From contig NZ_AZRW02000024.1 of assembly GCF_000512695.2 (NCBI RefSeq), forward strand, positions 1 through 54,226: a DNA stretch of 54,226 bases, in the 5' to 3' direction. A program made the translations under genes and the position numbers. Under the pieces are notes generated by a model, which was not told the DNA's origin, did not search any database, and saw only the letters and a program-made list of their open reading frames with translations. The DNA comes from Pseudomonas sp. QTF5. GTDB taxonomy: Bacteria > Pseudomonadota > Gammaproteobacteria > Pseudomonadales > Pseudomonadaceae. The number at the start of each line of letters is the position of its first letter. Within the stretch, counting starts at the first letter, position 1. Positions 41,757-49,706 of the stretch are shown here, in pieces.

Positions 41757-41757
41757 C

Positions 41758-42795
41758 TCACACCCCGCCCACAACATGGTCGTGCAGCGGGATCATCGCT
41801 TCGCGCGCCCAACGAGCGCTGATGCGTTGCCCGGTCTGATGTTGCGCGCTGACGTCCAGCCACTGAACATTGGCTTGGCTGATGTTCAAGGTCTGGCCGT
41901 TTTCAAGTTTCAGTTCATAGCGGGTGGCGCTGCCCTGGTACTGGATGTCGTGCAGCAGGCCGCTGACTTCGATTTCGTGGCTGGCCAGCGGACCTTCGGC
42001 GAAACGCACGTGTTCCGGGCGGATCGAAAACGGCTGTGGATTGCCGCTCAACTGCCGGGCCAGATCGCCGCGAATCACATTGGAAGTGCCGACGAATTCG
42101 GCGACAAAGGTAGTCGCCGGTTTCATGTAGAGATGGCGCGGCGTGTCGACTTGTTCGATGCGGCCCTTGTTGAACACCGCCACGCGGTCGGACATTGACA
42201 GCGCTTCGGTCTGATCGTGAGTGACGAAGATAAACGTGATGCCGAGCTGGCGTTGCAGCTTCTTCAGCTCGCCTTGCATTTGCTCGCGCAGTTTCAGATC
42301 GAGGGCACCCAAAGGTTCGTCGAGCAGCAACACGCGAGGGCGATTGACCAATGCGCGGGCCAGGGCCACACGCTGGCGTTGACCACCGGAGAGTTGCACC
42401 GGTTTGCGCTCGCCGTAGCCGCCGAGGGCGACCATGTCGAGGGCTTCTTCGGCGCGTTTATGGCGTTCGGTCTTGCCGATGCCTTTGACTTTCAAACCGT
42501 AGGCGACGTTGTCGAGTACGTTCATGTGCGGGAACAGCGCGTAATCCTGGAACACGGTGTTCACGTCGCGCTGATAAGGCGGCAGCCCGGCGGCTTCGGC
42601 GCCATGAATGCGGATGGAGCCGGTGCTCGGTTGTTCGAAACCGGCGATCAGGCGCAGGCAGGTGGTTTTGCCCGAGCCGGAAGGGCCCAGCAGGGAAAAG
42701 AACTCGCCGTCCTGGATATCGATAGAAACCCGGTCAACGGCCTTCACTTCGCCGAACTGACGGGAAACGTTGGTGAACTGGACTGCAAGCGTCAT
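41758..42795 (-). CDS. ydcT: ABC transporter ATP-binding protein (YdcT/PotA-like)
   Basis: A 345-aa ATPase. Walker A is GPSGSGKTT, the signature is LSGGQRQRVALARAL, Walker B is LLLDEPLGALD, and the switch histidine lies in FVTHDQTEA. A C-terminal TOBE domain follows. The ATG at 42795 follows GGAG and matches the family start MTLAVQFTNVSRQFG. It energises the two permeases. Confidence 0.88.
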   Translation of the reverse strand: MTLAVQFTNVSRQFGEVKAVDRVSIDIQDGEFFSLLGPSGSGKTTCLRLIAGFEQPSTGSIRIHGAEAAGLPPYQRDVNTVFQDYALFPHMNVLDNVAYGLKVKGIGKTERHKRAEEALDMVALGGYGERKPVQLSGGQRQRVALARALVNRPRVLLLDEPLGALDLKLREQMQGELKKLQRQLGITFIFVTHDQTEALSMSDRVAVFNKGRIEQVDTPRHLYMKPATTFVAEFVGTSNVIRGDLARQLSGNPQPFSIRPEHVRFAEGPLASHEIEVSGLLHDIQYQGSATRYELKLENGQTLNISQANVQWLDVSAQHQTGQRISARWAREAMIPLHDHVVGGV

Positions 42796-42864
42796 GGTGC
42801 GGAGCTCCAAAAAGGCGAGGGTCGTCACTGTGGCCTTGCCTGGACTTCTGAAATCTCCATTGAT

Positions 42865-42975
42865 GATCGTTCCCACGCTCTGCGTGGGAACGCAGCCCGT
42901 GACGCTCTGCGTCAGCTCTGCGAATGGACGCGGAGCGTCCGTTGATGCATTCCCACGCGGAGCGTGGGAACGATC
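42865..42975. repeat. GTTCCCACGC-type intergenic repeat
   Basis: Dyads of GATCGTTCCCACGC and GCGTGGGAACG occur at both ends, with GACGCTCTGCGTC and GACGCGGAGCGTC-like parts between them. This is a common Pseudomonas intergenic repeat. It lies inside the operon between the binding-protein and ATPase genes. Confidence 0.75.
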
Positions 42976-42983
42976 AGTTGGTG

Positions 42984-44135
42984 TTAGCGACCGCCCATGA
43001 TCGCAATGTAATCCTGGGTCCAGCGGCTATAAGGCACAAATTTGCCGCCCTCAGCCTGCGGGGTTTTCCAGAAAGCGATCTTTTCGAACTGGTCGAAACC
43101 GTTGGTTTTGCAACCCTCGGCGCCCAACAATTCGCTTTCCTTGCACGCCGCCGGAACCGCCGGCAACGAACCGAACCACGCCGCCACATCACCCTGGACC
43201 TTCGGCGTGAGCGACCAGTCCATCCACTTGTAGGCACAGTTCGGGTGCTTGGCCTCGGCGTGCAACATAGTGGTGTCGGCCCACCCGGTGGCGCCTTCTT
43301 TCGGAATGGTCGAGGCAACTGGCTGTTTCTCGTTCATCAGCCCGTTGACCTGATAGGGCCAGGAGCTGGACGCCACCACGCCTTCGTTCTTGAAGTCACT
43401 CATTTGCACGGTGGTGTCGTGCCAATAGCGATGGATCAACTTTTGCTGGGCGCGCAGCAAATCGAGAGCGGCCTTGTATTGTTTTTCGTCGAGTAGGTAC
43501 GGATCCGTGATGCCCAGTTCCGGCTTGGCGGTTTTCAGGTACAGCGCCGCATCCGCGATATAGATCGGGCCGTCATACGCTTGTACGCGGCCCTTGTTGG
43601 ATTTGCCGTCGGACAGCTTCTGCTCTTCGAACAGCACGCCCCAACTGGTCGGCGGTTGCGTGAACACCTTGGTGTTGTACATCAGCACGTTCGGACCCCA
43701 CTGATATGGAGCGCCGTAGGTCTGTTTATCGACCACATACCACGGTGCATCCTTCAGGCGCGGGTCTAGATTCTTCCAATTGGGGATCAGTGCGGTGTTG
43801 ATCGGTTGCACACGTTTGCCGGCGATCAGGCGCAGGGAGGCGTCGCCGGACGCCGTCACCAGGTCGTAACCGCCCTTGGTCATCAGGGTGACCATTTCAT
43901 CGGACGTGCCGGCGGTCTTGACGTTGACCTTGCAGCCGGTTTCCTTCTCGAAAGCGCTGACCCAGTCGTAGGCCTTGTCGGTTTCACCCCGTTCGATATA
44001 GCCGGGCCAGGCGACGATATCCAGCTGACCTTCGCCGGCGCCGACGGCTTTCAGCGGTTCGGCGGCCTGCAGGCTGGCGCTGGCAAGAAGGGCCGTGGTG
44101 ATTGCACTGAGCAGTGCGGTCTTGTGCACAAGCAT
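42984..44135 (-). CDS. ydcS: ABC transporter substrate-binding protein (YdcS/PotD-like)
   Basis: A 383-aa periplasmic protein with a signal peptide (cleavage near SLQAAEP, residue 24). The motifs LDIVAWPGYIERG, VTASGDASLRLIAGKRVQPI and YGAPYQWGPNVLMYNT match polyamine-type binding proteins. In E. coli the homolog YdcS heads an identical operon. Putrescine or a related amine is the likely ligand, which is inferred. Confidence 0.85.
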   Translation of the reverse strand: MLVHKTALLSAITTALLASASLQAAEPLKAVGAGEGQLDIVAWPGYIERGETDKAYDWVSAFEKETGCKVNVKTAGTSDEMVTLMTKGGYDLVTASGDASLRLIAGKRVQPINTALIPNWKNLDPRLKDAPWYVVDKQTYGAPYQWGPNVLMYNTKVFTQPPTSWGVLFEEQKLSDGKSNKGRVQAYDGPIYIADAALYLKTAKPELGITDPYLLDEKQYKAALDLLRAQQKLIHRYWHDTTVQMSDFKNEGVVASSSWPYQVNGLMNEKQPVASTIPKEGATGWADTTMLHAEAKHPNCAYKWMDWSLTPKVQGDVAAWFGSLPAVPAACKESELLGAEGCKTNGFDQFEKIAFWKTPQAEGGKFVPYSRWTQDYIAIMGGR

Positions 44136-44463
44136 GGGTGAACCCTCTTCTTTAAATTATGGTCGGGGCAATGTTGAACGGGGTGATGCGCCGTGAGTGG
44201 CTTGTTATTAGCTTAGTGCGCTTTGTGAGAGGCAGACTGAGGCCGGGCTGTCTTATGGATTTATCCAGCCTAGTGCGCGGTTTCACGGTCGACAAATCCC
44301 AAAGGCTGCATTTGATGAAATAGAGCGCATGGAGGGCGTTCCCGCCGGTTTGCCTAAATGTGAGCAACATCTGGAAGCACTCTCATGAAGAGATGTCGGG
44401 CACTTTCGATCTAGGCTGGGGGCCTTAAAGATCCGGTTAACCCGAATTCGTGGAGGCAGCAAA
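44136..44463. other. Divergent promoter region of ydcS and the TerB-like gene
   Basis: About 330 bases. It must contain the promoters of both divergent genes. I could not identify a convincing sigma factor site or operator by reading. Confidence 0.5.
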
Positions 44464-45186
44464 ATGAACACTCGTGGATTGCTCGATCAACTACTCAAAT
44501 CCGGTCAGGATCTGTTGCAGAACAAGGCCGGCGGTACCCAGAACAAAGCGTCCAGCGGTGGTTTGGGCGGTTTGCTCAAAGGCTCCAGTGGTTCGGGCGG
44601 CCTCGGCAGTGTACTGTCCGGCGCTGGCGGCGGTGCTCTGGCGGCTGGTGCCATGGGCCTGTTGCTCGGCAACAAGAAGGTGCGCAAGGTCGGCGGTAAA
44701 GTGGCGATCTACGGCGGTCTCGCGGCATTGGGCGTGATCGCCTACAAGGCCTATGGCAACTGGCAGGCCCAGCAGGGCACCGCAGCCACAACCGAGCCGC
44801 AAACTATCGATCGCTTGCCGGCGGCCCTGGTCGAGCAACACAGCCAGGCGATCCTCAAGGCGTTGGTGGCCGCGGCCAAGGCCGACGGTCATGTCGATGA
44901 GCGTGAGCGTCAATTGATCGAAGGCGAGTTCACCAAGCTCGACAATGATCAGGAGCTGCAACACTGGCTGCACGCCGAACTCAACAAACCGCTGGACCCG
45001 ACCGACGTCGCCCGCGCTGCCAGCACGCCGGAGATGGCGGCTGAAATGTACATCGCCAGTGTGATGCTGGTGGATGAGGAGAACTTCATGGAGAAGTCCT
45101 ACCTGGATGAACTGGCGCGGCAGTTGAAGCTGGAACCGGGGTTGAAGGCGGAGTTGGAGAAGCAGGTGCGACAGGCTTCGGTGTAG
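44464..45186 (+). CDS. TerB-like DUF533 membrane-associated protein
   Basis: A 240-aa protein. Residues 1-100 are glycine-rich with a hydrophobic segment (VAIYGGLAALGVIAYKAY). Residues 120-235 form a TerB-like helical domain with ILKALVAAAKADGHVDERER and MLVDEENFMEKSYLDELARQ. It matches YebE/DUF533, whose function is poorly defined. GGAGG precedes the ATG. It is a single gene followed by REPs. Confidence 0.8.
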   Translation: MNTRGLLDQLLKSGQDLLQNKAGGTQNKASSGGLGGLLKGSSGSGGLGSVLSGAGGGALAAGAMGLLLGNKKVRKVGGKVAIYGGLAALGVIAYKAYGNWQAQQGTAATTEPQTIDRLPAALVEQHSQAILKALVAAAKADGHVDERERQLIEGEFTKLDNDQELQHWLHAELNKPLDPTDVARAASTPEMAAEMYIASVMLVDEENFMEKSYLDELARQLKLEPGLKAELEKQVRQASV

Positions 45187-45196
45187 GTCTTCAGAC

Positions 45197-45425
45197 CGCC
45201 TTCGCGGGCAAGCCTCGCTCCTACAGTGAATTCGAACACACGATTGTCGTCGACGCTGATCCGTAGGAGCGAGGCTTGCCCGCGAAGGCGGTGTGCCAGG
45301 CAACAGATTTTTCACTGGGTGGACGCTATCGCGAGCAGGCTCGCTCCCACAATAGATCTGCAGTGAATACACAGTCTGTGCGCGACAGTAATCAACGTGA
45401 GGGAGCGAGTCTGCTCGCGATGGCG
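45197..45425. repeat. Cluster of four REP elements
   Basis: Two inverted pairs lie between the TerB-like gene and wspA: GCGGGCAAGCCTCGCTCC with its reverse (45261-45291), and GCGAGCAGGCTCGCTCC (45327-45351) with its partner (45398-45425). The gap has no other feature except the wspA promoter zone near its end. Confidence 0.8.
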
Positions 45426-45587
45426 TCTTCGACCGCGACAACTTTCCCCAATGACCGATCCACGGTCCGTTTCTGCCGAATCCCGGCTTTTTGTCGGCAG
45501 GATGAGAAGCGGAACTCAGCGCCTGATAAATGAAGCACCACCCTCAGCTATACTCCTCCGCAATTTGAACCGCACCGAGGACTGACT

Positions 45588-47210
45588 GTGAAGAACTGGA
45601 CGTTGCGCCAACGCATTTTGGCGAGCTTTGCGGTAATTATCGCGATCATGTTGTTGATGGTCGTGGCGTCCTTTTCCCGGCTGATGAAGATCGAGGCCAG
45701 CGAAGAAAAGGTCCGTACCGATGCGGTTCCCGGGGTGTATTTCAGTTCGATGATGCGCGGCGCCTGGGTCGACAGTTATAACCTGACCCAGCAGATTGTC
45801 GGCCTTTCCGGAAATCGCGCAATGACCGCTGCCGACCAGGTCATGTACAAGAGCTTCGAAGAGCGCTTGAACGAGCAAATGACCAATTACCGCAAGACCA
45901 TTTTTAAGGCGGACGATCAGGCCATCTTCGACGAGTTCGAAGCGCGTCATCAGACTTTCAATAAAGAAATGACGAACGTTCTCGACCTCTATCAGCGCAA
46001 GGAATACGAACAGGCGCGTCTTGCTCTGGAGCAAAAGCTTACACCGGCCTGGGTCAATGGGCGCAAGCAGTTGAATAGCCTCATCGAGCGCAATCACGAT
46101 CTGGCGGAAGAAGCCACGCTGGCCATTGGCGAAGCGGTGACGGCCGCCAAAATCAGCATGGGCATCTCTTTGCTGGTGGCGATCATCGTCGCCGGCCTCT
46201 GCGGCCTGCTGCTGATGCGCGCGATCATGGCGCCGATGAATCGCATCGTGGATATCCTCGAAATCATGCGCACCGGCGATCTCAGCAGTCGCCTGGATCT
46301 TGATCGCAAGGACGAGTTCGGCGCGGTGGAAACCGGCTTCAACGATATGATGACCGAGCTCACCTCGCTGGTGTCCCAGGCGCAGCGCTCCTCGGTGCAG
46401 GTCACCACGTCGGTCACGGAAATCGCCGCGACGTCCAAGCAGCAGCAGGCCACGGCCACCGAAACCGCCGCCACCACCACCGAAATCGGTGCGACATCGC
46501 GGGAAATTGCCGCCACCTCGCGGGATCTGGTGCGCACCATGACCGAAGTCTCCACCGCCGCCGATCAGGCCTCGGTGCTGGCCGGTTCCGGTCAACAAGG
46601 CCTGGCGCGCATGGAAGACACCATGCACTCGGTGATGGGCGCGGCGGATCTGGTCAACGCCAAACTGGCGATCCTCAACGAGAAGGCCGGCAACATCAAT
46701 CAGGTGGTGGTGACCATCGTCAAAGTCGCCGACCAGACCAACCTGTTGTCTCTGAATGCCGCGATCGAAGCCGAGAAGGCCGGTGAATACGGTCGCGGGT
46801 TTGCCGTGGTCGCCACCGAAGTGCGGCGTCTGGCGGACCAAACCGCTGTGGCCACCTACGACATCGAACAGATGGTGCGCGAGATCCAGTCGGCGGTGTC
46901 GGCCGGGGTCATGGGCATGGACAAGTTTTCCGAAGAAGTGCGTCGTGGTATGTCCGAGGTGCAGTCGGTGGGTGAGCAGCTGTCGCAGATCATCCATCAG
47001 GTTCAAGCGCTGGCACCACGGGTGTTGATGGTCAACGAAGGCATGCAGGCCCAGGCCACCGGCGCCGAGCAGATCAACCACGCACTGGTGCAGTTGGGCG
47101 ATGCCAGCAGCCAGACCGTCGAGTCCCTGCGTCAGGCCAGTTTCGCTATCGATGAACTGAGCCAGGTGGCTGTAGGGCTTCGTGGCGGCGTCTCGCGATT
47201 CAAAGTCTGA
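45588..47210 (+). CDS. wspA: Surface-sensing chemoreceptor WspA
   Basis: A 540-aa methyl-accepting protein. TM1 spans residues 10-29, the periplasmic four-helix domain 31-189, and TM2 190-210. HAMP follows (RAIMAPMNRIVDILEIMRTG), then a signalling coiled coil with the hairpin tip VADQTNLLSLNAAIEAEKAG. It starts with GTG at 45588. In Pseudomonas, WspA senses surface contact and drives c-di-GMP production. It begins a seven-gene operon with wspR last. Confidence 0.93.
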   Translation: MKNWTLRQRILASFAVIIAIMLLMVVASFSRLMKIEASEEKVRTDAVPGVYFSSMMRGAWVDSYNLTQQIVGLSGNRAMTAADQVMYKSFEERLNEQMTNYRKTIFKADDQAIFDEFEARHQTFNKEMTNVLDLYQRKEYEQARLALEQKLTPAWVNGRKQLNSLIERNHDLAEEATLAIGEAVTAAKISMGISLLVAIIVAGLCGLLLMRAIMAPMNRIVDILEIMRTGDLSSRLDLDRKDEFGAVETGFNDMMTELTSLVSQAQRSSVQVTTSVTEIAATSKQQQATATETAATTTEIGATSREIAATSRDLVRTMTEVSTAADQASVLAGSGQQGLARMEDTMHSVMGAADLVNAKLAILNEKAGNINQVVVTIVKVADQTNLLSLNAAIEAEKAGEYGRGFAVVATEVRRLADQTAVATYDIEQMVREIQSAVSAGVMGMDKFSEEVRRGMSEVQSVGEQLSQIIHQVQALAPRVLMVNEGMQAQATGAEQINHALVQLGDASSQTVESLRQASFAIDELSQVAVGLRGGVSRFKV

Positions 47211-47746
47211 TGAGCGAACTTGCTGCCAAACGCGGCACGGTGATGCCGGCGAAACAGTCGTTGTTTCTGGTATTCCGCATCGGCAACGAGCGTTTCGCCT
47301 TGCAGGCCATCGAGGTGGCCGAAGTGCTGCCGCAGCTGCCGTTGAAACCCATTCCCCGGGCGCCGGACTGGGTGGCCGGGGTGTTCGCCTATCGCGGCGC
47401 GGTGGTGCCGGTGATCGACCTCAGTGCTCTGACGTTCGGCCAACCGGCCCAGGCGCGCACCAGCACGCGGCTGGTGCTGGTGCACTATCGGCCGGATGAG
47501 GCGACGCCTGCGCAATTGCTCGGGCTGATTCTGGAACAGGCCACCGACACATTGCGTTGCAACCCGGCGGATTTTCAGCCTTATGGCCTGGACAATCGCC
47601 AAGCGCCATACCTGGGCCCGGTGCGTGAAGATGCCCTGGGTTTACTGCAATGGGTGCGAGTTGCCGATTTGCTGGACGAACAGGTTCGCGCCTTGTTGTT
47701 TCCCTCGCCGCCGTTGGACTTGGCGCAGTTTGAGGAGCAGGGATGA
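47210..47746 (+). CDS. wspB: CheW-like adaptor WspB
   Basis: A 178-aa CheW-domain protein (QSLFLVFRIGNERFALQAIE, then VFAYRGAVVPVIDLS). It links WspA to WspE. Its ATG shares a base with the wspA stop (TGATG), and its end overlaps wspC by 4 nt. Confidence 0.9.
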   Translation: MSELAAKRGTVMPAKQSLFLVFRIGNERFALQAIEVAEVLPQLPLKPIPRAPDWVAGVFAYRGAVVPVIDLSALTFGQPAQARTSTRLVLVHYRPDEATPAQLLGLILEQATDTLRCNPADFQPYGLDNRQAPYLGPVREDALGLLQWVRVADLLDEQVRALLFPSPPLDLAQFEEQG

Positions 47747-49026
47747 GCAGCGATCAAAGGTTTTTCGATTTCCTCAAAGAGCGAATCGGCCTGGATGTGG
47801 GCTCGGTCGGCCCGGCGATCATCGAACGTGCTGTGCGCCAGCGCTGCACGGCGGCTCGGGCGCTGACGGCCGATGAGTACTGGCACACCTTGCTGGGCTC
47901 GCGCGATGAACAGCAGGCGCTGATCGAAGCGGTAATCGTCCCTGAGACCTGGTTTTCCCGTTACCCGGAATCCTTTTCCACACTGGCGAAACTGGCGGCC
48001 AAGCGGCTGGCGGCGATCAATAACATGCGCGCCCTGCGGATTCTCAGCCTGCCGTGTTCTACCGGCGAAGAGCCGTACTCCATCGCCATGGCATTGCTCG
48101 ATGCCGGGCTGGCGCCGCACCAGTTCAAAGTCGACGGCATGGATGTCAGCCCGCTGTCAGTGGAAAAGGCCAGGCACGCGCTGTACGGCAAAAATTCGTT
48201 TCGCGGCCAGGACATCGACTTTCGCGAGCGGCATTTCACGGCTGAAAACGACAACTATCGTCTTAGCGGGCGCGTGCTTGAGCAGGTGCGTTTGCAGGTC
48301 GGCAATCTGCTGGATCCGGCCTTGCTGGCCAGTGAGCCGCCATATGACTTCGTGTTCTGTCGCAATTTGCTGATCTATTTCGATCAGCCGACCCAGCAGC
48401 AAGTGTTCGAAGTGCTCAAGCGCCTGACCCACGTCGACGGGGTGCTGTTTATCGGCCCGGCAGAGGGCAGTCTGCTGGGGCGTTTCGGCATGCGCTCGAT
48501 TGGTATCCCGCAGTCGTTTGCCTTCAGTCGTCAAAGTGCGCCCGAACCGCTTGCGTCCTTCGTGCCGACGCCGCTGCCACTGCCGGTGCAACAACCGGTG
48601 CGCAGTGTGGCACCGCCGCCAGTGCGCAGTCGGCCTTTCGCGACGGTCGTGCCGATGCCTCAGGTCGCCGCCAACCTTTCGAAAACCATCCCTTCGGACG
48701 CCGCCACGCTGCTGGCGAACATCGCCGCGCTGGCCAACGAAGGCAAAAGTGCCGAGGCCCGCGCCGCGTGCGAAAGTTTTTTGCGCAGTCACGAACCGGT
48801 GGCCCAGGTGTTCTATTGGCTGGGGCTGCTCAGCGATATCGCCGGCAGCGCTCTCGAGGCCCAAGGGTTTTATCGCAAGGCGTTGTACCTCGAACCGCAA
48901 CACCCCGACGCATTGATGCACTTGGCCGCCTTGCTCCAGTCCCAGGGCGACACGGCCGGTGCCAGACGATTGCAGGCCCGCGCCGCCCGCAGCGAGCGCG
49001 CCGCAGACAGTGAGCGTAAACGATGA
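47743..49026 (+). CDS. wspC: CheR-type methyltransferase WspC
   Basis: A 427-aa protein. The CheR domain has the AdoMet site SLPCSTGEEPYSIAMALLD and DFVFCRNLLIYFDQ. A proline-rich linker (about 270-310) is followed by a C-terminal TPR region (YWLGLLSDIAGSALEAQGFY, YLEPQHPDALMHLAALL). It methylates WspA and so raises pathway activity. It overlaps wspB and wspD by 4 nt. Confidence 0.92.
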   Translation: MSSDQRFFDFLKERIGLDVGSVGPAIIERAVRQRCTAARALTADEYWHTLLGSRDEQQALIEAVIVPETWFSRYPESFSTLAKLAAKRLAAINNMRALRILSLPCSTGEEPYSIAMALLDAGLAPHQFKVDGMDVSPLSVEKARHALYGKNSFRGQDIDFRERHFTAENDNYRLSGRVLEQVRLQVGNLLDPALLASEPPYDFVFCRNLLIYFDQPTQQQVFEVLKRLTHVDGVLFIGPAEGSLLGRFGMRSIGIPQSFAFSRQSAPEPLASFVPTPLPLPVQQPVRSVAPPPVRSRPFATVVPMPQVAANLSKTIPSDAATLLANIAALANEGKSAEARAACESFLRSHEPVAQVFYWLGLLSDIAGSALEAQGFYRKALYLEPQHPDALMHLAALLQSQGDTAGARRLQARAARSERAADSERKR

Positions 49027-49706
49027 ACGCCGCCGACACCTTGAGCGTCACCCATGAAGATGCCCAGGCCATCGACGACTGCTGGAACCGCATCGGTATC
49101 CACGGCGACAAGTCCTGCCCATTGCTGATCGAGCACATTCATTGCCGCAATTGCGCGGTGTATTCTGCCGCTGCCACGCGCTTGCTCGACCGCTATGCGT
49201 TGCAGCAGGACGACCGCGAGCAGGTCTCGACCGTGGTCGAGAGCGATGTGAAAACCCGCTCGCTGCTGATGTTTCGCCTCGGCGAAGAATGGCTGGGCCT
49301 GGCCACCCGCAGCCTGGTCGAAGTGGCGCCGCTGCAGGCGATTCACTCCTTGCCGCATCAGCGCTCCCGGGCGTTGCTCGGCGTGGCGAATGTGCGCGGT
49401 GCCTTGGTGGCATGTCTGTCGCTGGTGGAGCTGCTGGGGCTCGACGGCACCAGTGGCGGGGCGTCTGGCGCGCGTGTGATGCCGCGGATGCTGATCATCG
49501 CCGCCCACGGCGGGCCGGTGGTGGTGCCGGTGGATGAGGTGGACGGAATTCACGCCATCGACGAGCGCATTCTCGATGCGGCGTCTCAGTCCGGCACCCA
49601 GGCCAGCGCCAAATACACCCGTGGCGTTTTGCAATTCAAAGGTCGCAGCCTGCGTTGGCTGGATGAAGAGCAGCTGTCGGCCGCCGTGACCCGGAGCCTC
49701 ACATGA
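49023..49706 (+). CDS. wspD: CheW-like adaptor WspD
   Basis: A 227-aa protein with an N-terminal extension of about 85 residues containing CPLLIEHIHCRNC. A CheW domain follows (LMFRLGEEWLGLATRSLVEV, GVANVRGALVACLSLVELLG). It is a second adaptor of the Wsp array. It overlaps wspC and wspE by 4 nt. Confidence 0.9.
   Translation: MNAADTLSVTHEDAQAIDDCWNRIGIHGDKSCPLLIEHIHCRNCAVYSAAATRLLDRYALQQDDREQVSTVVESDVKTRSLLMFRLGEEWLGLATRSLVEVAPLQAIHSLPHQRSRALLGVANVRGALVACLSLVELLGLDGTSGGASGARVMPRMLIIAAHGGPVVVPVDEVDGIHAIDERILDAASQSGTQASAKYTRGVLQFKGRSLRWLDEEQLSAAVTRSLT

Noticed and set aside
42865..42975. Possible insertion sequence or CRISPR
   Set aside because: It contains no coding capacity and has the layout of a common Pseudomonas intergenic repeat.
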